Origin: Methylobacterium sp.
Lineage (GTDB): Bacteria; Pseudomonadota; Alphaproteobacteria; Rhizobiales; Beijerinckiaceae
Length of the DNA: 64,000 nucleotides
Reading direction: 5' to 3'
NCBI GenBank assembly: GCA_002928875.1
Contig: PERO01000020.1
Span: 186,001 to 250,000, forward strand
Positions 45,217 through 54,763 of this stretch are shown here, piece by piece (position 1 is the first letter of the stretch; every line of letters begins with the position of its first letter). The position numbers and the translations under genes were made by a program. The notes beneath the pieces were generated by a model that worked only from the letters and a program-made list of their open reading frames with translations, made no database searches and was not told where the DNA came from.

Positions 45217-46575
45217 ATGTCCGACACTGAACAGAACCGCTTTTCCGCGCGTGCCTCGCGCTATGCCCGCGTCGGCGCGAATGTCGGCGGGGTCGCCGCG
45301 CGCATCGCCGGCGGCATGCTCGTCGGCCGGTCGTCGGATGGCGATCGGCGGAACGCGGCGGCGCTCACGGCGGCGCTTGGCGGCTTAAAGGGCCCGCTGA
45401 TGAAGGTCGCGCAGCTGATCGCGACGATCCCGGAAGCCGTGCCGGCGGAATATGCCGAGGAGCTGCGCAAGCTGCAATCCGAGGCGCCACCCATGGGCTG
45501 GGCCTTCGTGAAGCGCCGGATGACCGCCGAACTCGGTGCCGACTGGATGAGCCGCTTCGGCGCTTTCGAGAAGGAACCCGCCGCCGCCGCATCGCTCGGG
45601 CAAGTGCATCGCGCGACCACGCTCGATGGCCGTCGCCTTGCCTGCAAGCTGCAATATCCCGACATGGAATCGGCGGTCGAGGCGGACCTGAAACAGCTCG
45701 ACCTATTGTTCTCGCTGCATCGGCGCATGTCGAACGTGATCGATACCCGCGAGATCAAGCAGGAAATCGCGGCGCGCATCCGCGAGGAGCTGGATTACAC
45801 CCGCGAGGCAAAGCATGCCCGGCTTTATCACTCGATCTTCGATGGCGACGATCTCGTCCGCGTTCCGAAGGTCGAGGATGACCTTTCCACGCGCCGCCTG
45901 CTGACGCTCGAATGGCTCGATGGCGAGAAGATGCTCGCCTTCAAGGGCGAGAGCGAGGATGTGCGCAACCGGCTCGCGACGGCCCTGTTTCGCGCCTGGT
46001 GGCATCCCTTCGCGCAGGTCGGCATCATCCATGGCGACCCGCATCTCGGGAATTACACCGTGTTTCGCGATGCGGACGGCGCGCCATCCGGCATCAATCT
46101 GCTCGATTACGGCTGCATCCGCATCTTTCCGCCCACCTTCGTCGGCGGTGTCATCGCGCTCTATCACGGCCTTCTGACGAACAATCGCGCGCAGATCGTC
46201 TCGGCCTATGAGACCTGGGGCTTCAAGAACCTCAGCCACGACCAGATCGACGTGCTTTCGCTCTGGGCGCGTTTCATCTTCGGGCCGCTGCTGGATGACC
46301 GCGTGCGCACCATTGCCGATGGGGTGTCGCCGGGGGAATATGGCCGCAAGGAGGCCTTCCAGGTGCATCAGGCCTTGAAGGAGAAAGGCCCGGTGACAAT
46401 TCCGCGCGAATTCGTCTTCATGGACCGCGCGGCGATCGGCCTGGGCGGCGTTTTCCTGCATCTCGATGCCAGGTTGAATTTTCACCGGCTTTTCAACACC
46501 GAGATCGAAGCCTTCACGGTCGCCGCCGTGGCCGAGCGGCAATCCGCGAAACTGGCCCGCTTCGGCCTGCCGTAA
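45217..46575 (+). CDS. ABC1/ADCK (UbiB-like) atypical kinase family protein
   Basis: 452 residues. Family marks are the N-terminal LKGPLMKVAQLIAT (the KxGQ element, here KVAQ), the Ala-rich nucleotide loop PAAAASLGQVHRA, the Lys in LACKLQYPD, the ExD element EELDYTREA, and the catalytic HGDPHLGNY and DYG motifs. Homologues (UbiB, Coq8) support ubiquinone synthesis through ATPase activity on lipid-bound complexes. Its place here next to respiratory genes fits such a role, but a ubi gene is not adjacent. Confidence 0.9.
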   Translation: MSDTEQNRFSARASRYARVGANVGGVAARIAGGMLVGRSSDGDRRNAAALTAALGGLKGPLMKVAQLIATIPEAVPAEYAEELRKLQSEAPPMGWAFVKRRMTAELGADWMSRFGAFEKEPAAAASLGQVHRATTLDGRRLACKLQYPDMESAVEADLKQLDLLFSLHRRMSNVIDTREIKQEIAARIREELDYTREAKHARLYHSIFDGDDLVRVPKVEDDLSTRRLLTLEWLDGEKMLAFKGESEDVRNRLATALFRAWWHPFAQVGIIHGDPHLGNYTVFRDADGAPSGINLLDYGCIRIFPPTFVGGVIALYHGLLTNNRAQIVSAYETWGFKNLSHDQIDVLSLWARFIFGPLLDDRVRTIADGVSPGEYGRKEAFQVHQALKEKGPVTIPREFVFMDRAAIGLGGVFLHLDARLNFHRLFNTEIEAFTVAAVAERQSAKLARFGLP

Positions 46576-46600
46576 CGGCACGGATACGTTGCAGGCTGCA

Positions 46601-46629
46601 TTGCGCGCGAAAGGGCTTTAAGCTAGAGG
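46601..46629 (+). promoter_or_regulatory. Candidate promoter of the oxidase-subunit/transhydrogenase run
   Basis: TTGCGC (46601-46606), 17 bases, TAGAGG (46624-46629), 39 bases before the subunit IV start. This is a consensus match only. Confidence 0.35.
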
Positions 46630-46667
46630 CGAGAGCAGGTTCCTGCCGATCTGGAGAGACGACGACC

Positions 46668-46880
46668 ATGGCTGCCCACAATCCCGACAACCAGGCCCCG
46701 GCAATGGATTACGCCGAGCACGAGAAAACCTTCTCGCTGTTTGCCGAACTGATCAAATGGGGCACGGCCTTGTCGCTTATTCTCGTGCTTCTGGTCGGCG
46801 CGATCTGGGGCCCGCTGCCCTGGATCTTCACGCTCGTCGTCTCGGCGCTCATCGTCGGCGTCATCGCCAAGTTATTCTGA
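46668..46880 (+). CDS. aa3-type cytochrome c oxidase subunit IV
   Basis: 70 residues. The N-terminal half is hydrophilic with the family pattern MDYAEHEKTFSLF; a long hydrophobic region (about residues 28-70) follows, with the last helix ending at the C-terminus. This matches the small bacterial COX IV accessory subunit (PF07835-like) of aa3 oxidases. The other oxidase genes are not in the window. It is 70 bases upstream of pntA, a common arrangement in Hyphomicrobiales. Confidence 0.85.
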   Translation: MAAHNPDNQAPAMDYAEHEKTFSLFAELIKWGTALSLILVLLVGAIWGPLPWIFTLVVSALIVGVIAKLF

Positions 46881-46950
46881 GGACCGGGCTGACCGCGCGA
46901 CAACAAGCGCGGCGCCATCCTCCGATCATCGCTCATCCCGGGGAGACACG

Positions 46951-48087
46951 ATGCGCATTGCCGTTCTCGATGAAACCAAGGCGGGCGAACCCCGCGTCGC
47001 CGTGACGCCCGACACGATCGCGAAACTCAAGGGCCTCGGCGCCGAGATCGCGATCGAGAAAGGCGCCGGCTCGGGCGCCGACATCCCCGACGCGGCCTTC
47101 GAAGCCGCAGGCGCTGCTGTCGGCACCGCCGCCGCGACGCTGAAGGGCGCGGATATCCTGCTCGCGGTCCGCCGTCCCACGGCGGAGGTCGCCGGCAAGC
47201 TCGCCAAGGGTGCGATCGTCATCGGCATGCTCGATCCCTATGGCGATGCCGAGGGCATGAAAGCCGTGGCCGAAAAGGGCGTCACGGCCTTTTCCATGGA
47301 ACTGATGCCGCGCATCACCCGCGCGCAGGTGATGGACGTGCTGTCCAGCCAGGCGAACCTCGCGGGCTATCGCGCGGTGATCGACGCCTCGGCGATCTTC
47401 GGCCGGGCCTTCCCGATGATGATGACCGCCGCCGGCACCGTTCCCGCCGCCAAGGCCTTCGTGATGGGCGCGGGCGTGGCCGGCCTGCAGGCCATCGCGA
47501 CCGCGCGCCGCCTCGGCGCGATCGTCACGGCGACCGATGTGCGCCCCGCCGCGAAGGAGCAGGTCGCCTCGCTCGGCGCAAAGTTCATCGCGGTCGAGGA
47601 CGAGGAATTCAAGGCGGCCGAAACCGCCGCCGGCTATGCCAAGCCCATGTCCGCCGAATATCAGGCGAAACAGGCCGCACTCGTGGCCGAGCATATCGCC
47701 AAGCAGGACATCGTGATCACCACGGCGCTCATTCCGGGCCGGCCCGCGCCGCGCCTCGTCAGCGCCGCGATGGTCGCTGCGATGAAGCCCGGCTCCGTCA
47801 TCATCGACCTCGCGGTCGAGCGCGGCGGCAATGTCGAGGGTGCGAAGGCGGGCGAGATCGTCACCACGGCCAACGGCGTGAAGATCGTCGGTTATCTGAA
47901 CGTCCCCGGGCGTCTCGCGCCCACCGCTTCCTCGCTTTACGCGAAGAACCTCTTCGCCTTCCTCGAGACCCTCGTGGACAAGAAAGAGAAGAAACTCGCG
48001 GTGAACTTCGAGGATGAACTCGTGAAGGCCACGTGCCTCAGCCGCGACGGGGCGCTGGTGCACCCCATCTTCGCGCCCAAGGCTTAA
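46951..48087 (+). CDS. pntA: NAD(P) transhydrogenase alpha-1 subunit (PntAA, NAD-binding)
   Basis: 378 residues. It is the soluble NAD(H)-binding domain I of the proton-translocating transhydrogenase. It opens MRIAVLDETKAGEPRVAVTP, with the NAD-binding VMGAGVAGLQAIATARRLGA at about residues 170-190 and DLAVERGGNVEG. Unlike E. coli PntA it stops before the membrane helices, which are encoded by the next gene. Transhydrogenase uses the proton gradient to make NADPH from NADH. Confidence 0.95.
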   Translation: MRIAVLDETKAGEPRVAVTPDTIAKLKGLGAEIAIEKGAGSGADIPDAAFEAAGAAVGTAAATLKGADILLAVRRPTAEVAGKLAKGAIVIGMLDPYGDAEGMKAVAEKGVTAFSMELMPRITRAQVMDVLSSQANLAGYRAVIDASAIFGRAFPMMMTAAGTVPAAKAFVMGAGVAGLQAIATARRLGAIVTATDVRPAAKEQVASLGAKFIAVEDEEFKAAETAAGYAKPMSAEYQAKQAALVAEHIAKQDIVITTALIPGRPAPRLVSAAMVAAMKPGSVIIDLAVERGGNVEGAKAGEIVTTANGVKIVGYLNVPGRLAPTASSLYAKNLFAFLETLVDKKEKKLAVNFEDELVKATCLSRDGALVHPIFAPKA

Positions 48088-48124
48088 GCGAACCGGCAGA
48101 TAACGGGCAGGAAAAGAGGCAAGC

Positions 48125-48562
48125 ATGTCGAACCCAGCTCTGGAACAGGCGAAAGCCGCTCAGGCCGCCGCGGAAGCCGCGCTCGCGAAAGCGCAGGCCG
48201 CCATCGCCGCCGCCGAGAAAGTGGCGGATGCCGGCGGTGCCGCCGCCGCGGTCGCCACCGGCGGCCTCGTGGACCCCACGGTCTTCCGCTTCGCGATCTT
48301 CGTGCTCGCGATCTTCGTGGGCTATTACGTGGTGTGGTCGGTGACCCCGGCCCTGCACACGCCGCTGATGTCGGTGACGAACGCCATCTCCTCAGTGATC
48401 GTCGTGGGCGCGCTGCTCTCGGTCGGCGTGCCGCTGCTGGCGGATGGCGCGGGCGCGGCCCGGCTCTTCGGCTTCATCGCGCTCATCCTCGCGAGCGTGA
48501 ACATCTTCGGCGGCTTCCTCGTCACGAGCCGCATGCTCGCCATGTACAAGAAGAAGGGCTGA
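48125..48562 (+). CDS. pntAB: NAD(P) transhydrogenase alpha-2 subunit (PntAB, membrane)
   Basis: 145 residues. The first 50 residues form an Ala-rich helix, followed by [44 protein letters not shown], the conserved domain II opening, and further helices to the C-terminal [14 protein letters not shown]. It holds the alpha-side membrane helices of the proton channel. It lies 37 bases after pntA and five bases before pntB. Confidence 0.94.
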   Translation: MSNPALEQAKAAQAAAEAALAKAQAAIAAAEKVADAGGAAAAVATGGLVDPTVFRFAIFVLAIFVGYYVVWSVTPALHTPLMSVTNAISSVIVVGALLSVGVPLLADGAGAARLFGFIALILASVNIFGGFLVTSRMLAMYKKKG

Positions 48563-48567
48563 CGCCG

Positions 48568-49968
48568 ATGAGCGCCAACATCGCGAACCTGCTCTATCTC
48601 GCCTCGGGCGTGCTCTTCATCCTCGCTCTGCGAGGCCTGTCGCATCCCTCGACCTCCCGCCAGGGCAACATCTACGGCATGGCCGGCATGGGCATCGCGG
48701 CGGTGACGACGCTGATGCTCTCGCCGCCCTCCGGTCTCTCGGGCTGGGGCCTTGCCATCCTCGGCGTCGCGATCGGCGGCGGCATCGGCGCCTTCATGGC
48801 GAAGCGCGTCGAAATGACGAAGATGCCGCAACTCGTGGCCTTCTTCCACGCGCTCGTCGGCCTTGCGGCGGTGTTCGTGGCGGCAGCGGCGCTCTATGCC
48901 CCGCAGGCCTTCGGGATCGGCGCGGTCGGCAAGATCAGCGGCGCGAGCCTGTTCGAGATGAGCCTCGGTGTCGCCATCGGCGCGCTGACCTTCACCGGCT
49001 CCGTCATCGCCTTCCTGAAGCTCGACGGGCGGATGAGCGGCAAGCCGATCATGCTGCCGCAGCGCCATGCCATCAACATCGCGCTCGCCGTGATTCTCGT
49101 CGTGCTGATCGTGATCTTCATCGTCACGGAAAGCCACGCGGTCTTCTGGCTCATCACCATCGTCGCTCTGGTGCTCGGCGTGCTGCTGATCATCCCCATC
49201 GGTGGCGCGGACATGCCGGTCGTCGTCTCGATGCTGAACTCCTATTCGGGCTGGGCAGCGGCCGGCATCGGCTTCACCCTCGGCAATCTCGCGCTGATCA
49301 TCACCGGCGCGCTGGTGGGCTCCTCGGGCGCGATCCTCTCCTACATCATGTGCAAGGGCATGAACCGCAGCTTCATCTCGGTCATCCTCGGCGGCTTCGG
49401 CGGCGAGACGGCCGCGGCGGGCGGCGCGAAGGAAGAGCGCCCGGTGAAGCAGGGTTCGGCGGATGATGCCGGCTTCATCATGAAGAACGCCTCGAAGGTC
49501 ATCATCGTGCCGGGCTACGGCATGGCGCAGGCCCAGGCGCAACACGCGTTGCGCGAGATGGCCGACACGCTGAAGAAGGAAGGCGTCGAGGTCAAATACG
49601 CGATCCACCCCGTCGCGGGCCGCATGCCCGGCCACATGAACGTGCTGCTGGCGGAAGCCAACGTGCCGTATGACGAGGTCTTCGAGCTCGAGGACATCAA
49701 CAACGAGTTCGCGCAGGCCGACGTCGCCTTCGTGATCGGCGCCAACGACGTGACGAACCCCTCCGCCAAGACCGACCCGGCCTCGCCGATCTTCGGCATG
49801 CCGGTTCTCGATGTCGAGAAGGCGAAGACCGTGCTCTTCATCAAGCGCGGCATGGGCTCGGGCTATGCGGGTGTCGAGAACGAACTTTTTTTCCGCGACA
49901 ACACGATGATGCTCTTCGGCGACGCCAAGAAGGTCACCGAGGAAGTCGTGAAGGCGCTGGCGCATTGA
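48568..49968 (+). CDS. pntB: NAD(P) transhydrogenase beta subunit
   Basis: 466 residues. About eight or nine membrane helices (to about residue 265, with the channel His region and SYSGWAAAGIGFTLGNLALIITGALVGSSG) are followed by the NADP(H)-binding domain III: VPGYGMAQAQAQHALREM, HPVAGRMPGHMNVLLAEA and GANDVTNPSAK. I chose the ATG at 48568, at the family start, over longer in-frame starts that overlap pntAB. Confidence 0.96.
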   Translation: MSANIANLLYLASGVLFILALRGLSHPSTSRQGNIYGMAGMGIAAVTTLMLSPPSGLSGWGLAILGVAIGGGIGAFMAKRVEMTKMPQLVAFFHALVGLAAVFVAAAALYAPQAFGIGAVGKISGASLFEMSLGVAIGALTFTGSVIAFLKLDGRMSGKPIMLPQRHAINIALAVILVVLIVIFIVTESHAVFWLITIVALVLGVLLIIPIGGADMPVVVSMLNSYSGWAAAGIGFTLGNLALIITGALVGSSGAILSYIMCKGMNRSFISVILGGFGGETAAAGGAKEERPVKQGSADDAGFIMKNASKVIIVPGYGMAQAQAQHALREMADTLKKEGVEVKYAIHPVAGRMPGHMNVLLAEANVPYDEVFELEDINNEFAQADVAFVIGANDVTNPSAKTDPASPIFGMPVLDVEKAKTVLFIKRGMGSGYAGVENELFFRDNTMMLFGDAKKVTEEVVKALAH

Positions 49969-50007
49969 GGCCTGCCGAAACGGGCGAGCCAGCGCGAAAT
50001 TCGAGCA

Positions 50008-50045
50008 GAAGGCGCCGGCGGGGCTTGATCGCCCCCGGCGCCTTC
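50008..50045 (+). terminator. Hairpin after pntB
   Basis: Strong stem GAAGGCGCCGG / CCGGCGCCTTC enclosing further G:C pairs. It has only a short pyrimidine stretch (TTCTCC) and no true T-run, so it may end transcription poorly or protect the 3' end. Confidence 0.55.
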
Positions 50046-50059
50046 TCCATGTCTGGTGC

Positions 50060-50911
50060 ATGATGGAAACCGCGTTGTCCAAACCCGCCGGCACGCCCCT
50101 GTGGCGGCGCATTCTTGCCGGTCTCGTCTGGGCAGCCGTCGCAGCGTATCTCGGCGCGGCGGGCTACATGACGGCCTTCCAGCGCAGCTTCCTCTACAAG
50201 CCCGCGCCGGAATGGCAGGCCCCGGCCGATTCGGCCCTTACCGGCGCCGAACGCATCGAAATCAAGGCCCCGGATGGCACGGTGCTCGTGGGCTGGTGGC
50301 TGCCGCCGAAGCGCGATGACAGGCCGGTCTATCTCTATTTCCATGGCAATGCGAACGGGCTCTCGCGTCGCGCGACCCGCTTCGGTTACATGGCTCGGGA
50401 CGGCTCGGGCGTGCTCGCGATGTCCTATCGCGGCTATGGCGGCTCCGGCGGCGCACCGAGCGAAGCCGCGATCCACGCCGATGCCGGCACGATCCATGCC
50501 GAACTCGCGCGGCGGGTCGCCCCGGAACGGATCGTGCTGTTCGGCGAATCGCTCGGCAGCGGTGTCGCCTTGCGGCTCGCAGCACAGGTGAAGGCGAAGG
50601 GCGTGATCCTCGACAGCCCCTATCTCTCGGTGATGGAGCGCGCCCGTGCCCAGTATCCCTGGCTGCCGGTCTCGTTGCTGCTGGCCGACCAGTTCCGCTC
50701 CGACCAGTTCATCCGGCAGGTGGACGAGCCCGTCCTCATCCTCCACGGCACCGCCGATGATCTCATTCCGGTGGAGGATTCCGAACGGCTCGCGGCGCTC
50801 GCGAAACCGAGGCAGGTCACGCGGAAGCTCTATCCGGGCGAGCGGCATGTGGTGCCGCTCGATCGCGGGCCGATGCCCGATATTCTCGCCTGGCTGCAGG
50901 CGATTCCCTGA
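50060..50911 (+). CDS. Membrane-anchored alpha/beta hydrolase (BEM46-like)
   Basis: 283 residues. One N-terminal membrane helix (about residues 18-38) precedes an alpha/beta-hydrolase domain with the oxyanion segment YFHGNANGLSRRA, the nucleophile elbow FGESLGSG (Ser near residue 160), the acid in LHGTADDLIP and the His in GERHVVP. This is the layout of the BEM46/YfhR group of membrane-bound serine hydrolases; the substrate is unknown. The first of two adjacent ATGs is used. Confidence 0.87.
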   Translation: MMETALSKPAGTPLWRRILAGLVWAAVAAYLGAAGYMTAFQRSFLYKPAPEWQAPADSALTGAERIEIKAPDGTVLVGWWLPPKRDDRPVYLYFHGNANGLSRRATRFGYMARDGSGVLAMSYRGYGGSGGAPSEAAIHADAGTIHAELARRVAPERIVLFGESLGSGVALRLAAQVKAKGVILDSPYLSVMERARAQYPWLPVSLLLADQFRSDQFIRQVDEPVLILHGTADDLIPVEDSERLAALAKPRQVTRKLYPGERHVVPLDRGPMPDILAWLQAIP

Positions 50912-50914
50912 CGA

Positions 50915-51781
50915 TCAGAGACCGGCCGTGCGGATGCCCTCGCGGGCGGTGCGGTTGTTCGGATCGATCGCCATTGCGCGCTGGAAGCTCTCGGCGGCTT
51001 CGTTCTTCTTGCCCTGCCGGCTCAGGGCCACGCCGCGCAACGCCCAGCTATCGGCATTGCGATTGTCGATGTTCAGCGCCGCGTTGAAATCCTCGAGCGC
51101 GTCGTCGACCTTGTCGGTCGCGAGCCGGCTCTGGCCGCGCGCGAGGAAAGGCGGCGCGACATAGGGGTTGCGGTCGATCGCGGCATCGAAATCCGACAGC
51201 GCCAGATTGTGCTGGCCCTGGCTCTGATAGGCGAGGCCGCGGCTGTGATAGGCCTCGGCGCCCTCGGGATTGAGGCGGATGACCTCGCCGAGATCGGTGA
51301 TGGCCTGCCCGAGATTGCCCTGCACGCGCGCCAGGTTGCCGCGCGCGAGATAGGCCGCGTAATAGCGTGCATCGGACTGGATCGCGCGGTTGAAATCGGT
51401 CAGCGCCTCGGCGTTGCGACCCGACTGGCGATGCGCCAGCCCGCGATTGGTATAAGCCGCGGCATATTCGGGGTTGAGCTGCAACGCCTTGGTGAAATCG
51501 GTGATCGCCTCGTTGAACCGTCCCGAACGCGCGAAAGCCACGCCGCGGGTGTTGTAGGCCTGCGGATCGTTCGGGTTGCGGCGGATCACCTCCGTCAGCG
51601 AGCCGATATTGGCCTGCTGGGCCGGCGCGTTGCTGGGATCGTCGATCTCGGCCACGGAAGGCGTGTTCAGCGACGTCACCGATTCACAGGCCGCCAGACC
51701 AAGCGCCACCATCATCGGCACGGCGAAACGCCATGCGCGCCTGCCGCGCTGCGGCCATGCCACAGCCATCGTCCCGTTCAT
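50915..51781 (-). CDS. TPR-repeat lipoprotein
   Basis: 288 residues. A lipoprotein signal ends in VALGLAAC (Cys32). At least six tetratricopeptide repeats follow (about residues 65-285), with typical wording such as PQAYNTRGVAFARSGRFNEA and PEYAAAYTNRGLAHRQSGRN. The architecture resembles NlpI, a scaffold for murein hydrolases. GGAGG lies just before the ATG at 51781. It converges with the hydrolase gene, with three bases between stops. Confidence 0.9.
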   Translation of the reverse strand: MNGTMAVAWPQRGRRAWRFAVPMMVALGLAACESVTSLNTPSVAEIDDPSNAPAQQANIGSLTEVIRRNPNDPQAYNTRGVAFARSGRFNEAITDFTKALQLNPEYAAAYTNRGLAHRQSGRNAEALTDFNRAIQSDARYYAAYLARGNLARVQGNLGQAITDLGEVIRLNPEGAEAYHSRGLAYQSQGQHNLALSDFDAAIDRNPYVAPPFLARGQSRLATDKVDDALEDFNAALNIDNRNADSWALRGVALSRQGKKNEAAESFQRAMAIDPNNRTAREGIRTAGL

Positions 51782-51928
51782 GCCGGCCTCCAACAACAAA
51801 AAAGCGCCCGTTCGATCTCGGACGCCTTCCTCAAGGCTTGGTCGCATTCGGCGCAACACCTTCCCGAACGAAAAGGCGCAACAGCACGGATTCGCGAGGA
51901 TCGCCCACCCGAGGCGATCCTTGCACGA

Positions 51929-52159
51929 TCACTTCGCCTTTTTCGGGGCAGCGGCAATCAGGCCTTCGCGCTGCATGCGCTTGCGGGCCAGCTTGCGGGC
52001 GCGGCGCACGGCCTCGGCCTTCTCGCGGGCACGCTTCTCGGACGGCTTCTCGTAATGACCGCGGAGCTTCATCTCGCGGAAAATGCCCTCACGCTGCATC
52101 TTCTTCTTCAGCGCGCGGAGAGCCTGATCGACATTATTGTCACGAACGAGAACCTGCAC
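51929..52159 (-). CDS. rpsU: 30S ribosomal protein S21
   Basis: 76 residues. [22 protein letters not shown] at the start and the long basic helix [24 protein letters not shown] are diagnostic of S21. The start is a GTG at 52159, preceded by GGAGC; upstream in-frame codons are not conserved. The alphaproteobacterial C-terminal extension ([13 protein letters not shown]) is present. Confidence 0.96.
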   Translation of the reverse strand: MQVLVRDNNVDQALRALKKKMQREGIFREMKLRGHYEKPSEKRAREKAEAVRRARKLARKRMQREGLIAAAPKKAK

Positions 52160-52298
52160 GTTTGCTCCGTCCAGTCTTGAATTGAGGGAACATCGAACCC
52201 GGTAAAACCGGATTTCGACGCGAGTGCGGGCGGATAGCACAGCTACCAGGGCTTGTCCACGCCGCAAAACAGGAAATTTCGGTGCCGAACCCGCCTAT

Positions 52299-53378
52299 TC
52301 AGCCAGGAAATACCAGCCGGGTCGCGTGGCCCATCTTGCGGCCGTCGCGGATCTCCGCCTTGCCGTAGAGATGGATCTTCGTCGTGGGCTCGGCCGCGAG
52401 CGTCGCCCAGCGCGACGTCCCCTCGCCCACAAAGTTCAGCATCTCGACATCGGCGAAGCGGGTCGGCGCCCCGAGCGGCCAGCCGGCAATGGCCCGGATA
52501 TGCTGTTCGAACTGGCAGGTGATGGCACCATCGAGGGTCCAGTGCCCGGAATTGTGCACGCGCGGCGCGATCTCGTTGACGATCACGTCCTCGCTCTCGC
52601 CCTCGCCGACCACGAAGAACTCCACCGCGAAGGTGCCGACATAGCCGAGCCCCTCGCCGATGGCGCGGGCCGCCGCGATGGCCTTCGCCTGCGTGGCCGG
52701 CGCGATGCGGGCCGGGGCGACGGAGCGATCGAGAATGTGGTTGCGATGCTCGTTTTCCGTCACGTCGAAGGGCGCGAAATCGCCATCGGCCTTGCGCGCC
52801 GCAACCACCGAGACCTCGCGCGAGAAGCGCACGAACCCCTCGAGAATGGCCGGCGCGCCCTTCATCTCGGTGATCGCGGCGGCAGCCTCGACCGCGGCCA
52901 GGATCTTCATCTGCCCCTTGCCGTCATAACCGAAGCGCCGCGTTTTCAGGATCGCCGGCACGCCGATCCGGGCGATAGCGGCATAGAGCGCCAGTTCGTT
53001 CGGGACATCGGCGAAAGGCGCGGTGCCGAGGCCGAGACGGGCGGCGAAGGTCTTCTCCGCGAGGCGGTCCTGCGCGATCTCCAGCGCATCGGCGGAGGGT
53101 GCGACGGGCACGCGGGAGGCCAGGAAGCGCAGGGCCGCCACCGGCACATTCTCGAATTCGAGCGTGACGAGATCCACCGCCGCGGCGAACATCGCCAGCG
53201 CGGCCTCGTCCTCATAGGCGGCTACGGTATGCGCCCTCGCAACCTCGAAGGCCGGTGAAGCCACCTCGGGACAATAGATGTGGCAATGAAACCCCAGCCG
53301 CGCGGCCGCGATGGCGAGCATGCGGCCCAGCTGGCCGCCGCCCAGGATTCCGATGGTCGCGCCGGGCTTCAGCATCAT
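52299..53378 (-). CDS. purK: N5-carboxyaminoimidazole ribonucleotide synthase
   Basis: 359 residues of the ATP-grasp fold. It carboxylates AIR with bicarbonate in purine synthesis. The opening [17 protein letters not shown], the [12 protein letters not shown] loop and the [15 protein letters not shown] motif are present. The first ATG overlaps the purE stop (ATGA). Confidence 0.96.
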   Translation of the reverse strand: MMLKPGATIGILGGGQLGRMLAIAAARLGFHCHIYCPEVASPAFEVARAHTVAAYEDEAALAMFAAAVDLVTLEFENVPVAALRFLASRVPVAPSADALEIAQDRLAEKTFAARLGLGTAPFADVPNELALYAAIARIGVPAILKTRRFGYDGKGQMKILAAVEAAAAITEMKGAPAILEGFVRFSREVSVVAARKADGDFAPFDVTENEHRNHILDRSVAPARIAPATQAKAIAAARAIGEGLGYVGTFAVEFFVVGEGESEDVIVNEIAPRVHNSGHWTLDGAITCQFEQHIRAIAGWPLGAPTRFADVEMLNFVGEGTSRWATLAAEPTTKIHLYGKAEIRDGRKMGHATRLVFPG

Positions 53379-53869
53379 TCGTCTTTGGGAAACTCGGCCA
53401 CGGAGGCGGTCTGCTTCTCGCGGAATTCCTCAAGCCGCATCGCGAGATCGGGATCGTTCAAGGCGAGGATCTGCGCGGCGAGCAACCCGGCATTTATGGC
53501 GCCCGGCTTGCCGATGGCGAGCGTGCCGACCGGGATGCCGCCCGGCATCTGCACGATGGAGAGCAGCGAATCCTGTCCCGACAGCGCCTTCGATTCCACC
53601 GGAACGCCGAGAACCGGCAGCGTCGTCATCGCGGCCGCCATGCCCGGGAGATGCGCGGCACCGCCGGCCCCCGCGATGATGACCTTGTAGCCGCGCGCCT
53701 TCGCCGCTCGCGCAAAATTGAACAGCCGCTCCGGCGTGCGATGGGCGGAGACGATCCGCGCCTCATGGGCCACGCCGAGCCGCTCGAGCTGGTCGGCGGC
53801 ATGCTTCATCGTCGGCCAATCGGACTGGCTGCCCATGATGATCGCGACGGGGGGAACGGCCTTGGCCAC
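53375..53869 (-). CDS. purE: N5-carboxyaminoimidazole ribonucleotide mutase
   Basis: 164 residues. It converts N5-CAIR to CAIR after PurK. Motifs are [21 protein letters not shown] and [15 protein letters not shown]. Two GTG codons are possible starts: the one at 53878 would directly abut GAGGAG, while the one at 53869 sits nine bases after it and gives [13 protein letters not shown], so I chose 53869. purE and purK form an operon. Confidence 0.94.
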   Translation of the reverse strand: MAKAVPPVAIIMGSQSDWPTMKHAADQLERLGVAHEARIVSAHRTPERLFNFARAAKARGYKVIIAGAGGAAHLPGMAAAMTTLPVLGVPVESKALSGQDSLLSIVQMPGGIPVGTLAIGKPGAINAGLLAAQILALNDPDLAMRLEEFREKQTASVAEFPKDE

Positions 53870-53979
53870 GGAAGCCACCTCCTCGGGGCAGCGGGCCAGC
53901 GGAAGAAGACCCGGAGAAGGCCCAGCCGGTTAGGCGAAAGCCCGCAGTTTTGCAAGAGAATTGCCCAATTGAGCCATGA

Positions 53980-54198
53980 TCAGGCGATGATATCCGGGGT
54001 AAGCCGATCCTGCAGGACGATCAGGCGATCCTTGAGGTGCAGCTTCCGCTTCTTGAGGCGCTGCACCTGAAGCTGATCCACGGCGCCAAGCTGCTCCAGC
54101 GCGGCGATCGCGGCATCGAGATCGCGATGTTCGATCTGCAGGCGGTGAAGCTCGCTGCGGAGGAGTTCGCGTTCCTCATCGCTCAGCGTTTCACGCAT
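53980..54198 (-). CDS. YdcH-like protein (DUF465), first of a divergent pair
   Basis: 72 residues, one helical hairpin: SDEERELLRSELHRLQIEHRDLDAAIAAL, then VQRLKKRKLHLKDRLIVLQDRL. Conserved Lys/Leu spacing in the second helix marks the DUF465/YdcH family. Function unknown. It lies 111 bases upstream of purE on the same strand, with a head-to-head second copy at 54391. Confidence 0.85.
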   Translation of the reverse strand: MRETLSDEERELLRSELHRLQIEHRDLDAAIAALEQLGAVDQLQVQRLKKRKLHLKDRLIVLQDRLTPDIIA

Positions 54199-54390
54199 GA
54201 CAGAACCCCGGCCCGGACCACTGCACCAGCATGGCCGCATTCCGGCCAAATCTCGACTGGGTTAATCGCCCGCCCGCCGGTTGTCCACATCCGTTAAGCG
54301 CGAGGAAAGGGCGCGACGAATTCCGCTTGCAGCCATCGCCCGATGTGCCACACTCACTTTCGTCGGCATAACAAATGGAGGTGTCGACCA

Positions 54391-54585
54391 ATGTCGCAAA
54401 GCTCGCATCTTGCTCAATTGGAGCGGAAGCATCGTGCCCTCGACGACGAGCTCCGGGTGGAGCTTGCCCACGCCGCTAGAAATGAAGCGCGCATCGCCTC
54501 GATCAAGCGGCAGAAGCTGGTCCTGAAGGACCAGATCACGCGTATGAGAACGGGCAAGCCGCCCGAAAATCGTCAACTTCACTAA
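54391..54585 (+). CDS. YdcH-like protein (DUF465), second of a divergent pair
   Basis: 64 residues: HLAQLERKHRALDDELRVELAH, then IASIKRQKLVLKDQITRM, the same helical-hairpin family as the gene at 53980. GGAGGTG lies before the ATG at 54391, so the longer frame starting at 54343 is rejected. The two genes point away from each other across 192 bases that should hold both promoters. Function unknown. Confidence 0.85.
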   Translation: MSQSSHLAQLERKHRALDDELRVELAHAARNEARIASIKRQKLVLKDQITRMRTGKPPENRQLH

Positions 54586-54671
54586 GCGTTTCATCGGTTG
54601 AGACCACCGGGCTCCGGCCCGATCGGCATCGCGTCTGTGCGCGGTGATCGCGAGGTCATGCCTGTATGCCC

Positions 54672-54714
54672 GAAAGAAATCCCGCCCCCGGTTTGTCGCC
54701 GGGGGCGGGCATAC
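54672..54714 (-). terminator. GC-rich hairpin downstream of the small secreted protein gene
   Basis: Ten-base stem CCCGCCCCCG (54681-54690) / CGGGGGCGGG (54700-54709). Read on the minus strand it is followed by ATTTCTTT, so it can end the transcript of the gene at 54764. An alternative fold pairs GTATGCCCG with CGGGCATAC. Confidence 0.65.
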
Positions 54715-54763
54715 GCGTTTGGGAGTATGGGTTCAGCGGCAGGGCCGCCGGGCTTGCGGGCCG

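Noticed and set aside
54281-54289. TTGTCCACA, close to a DnaA box
   Set aside because: A single imperfect site without a cluster, AT-rich unwinding region or origin genes nearby.
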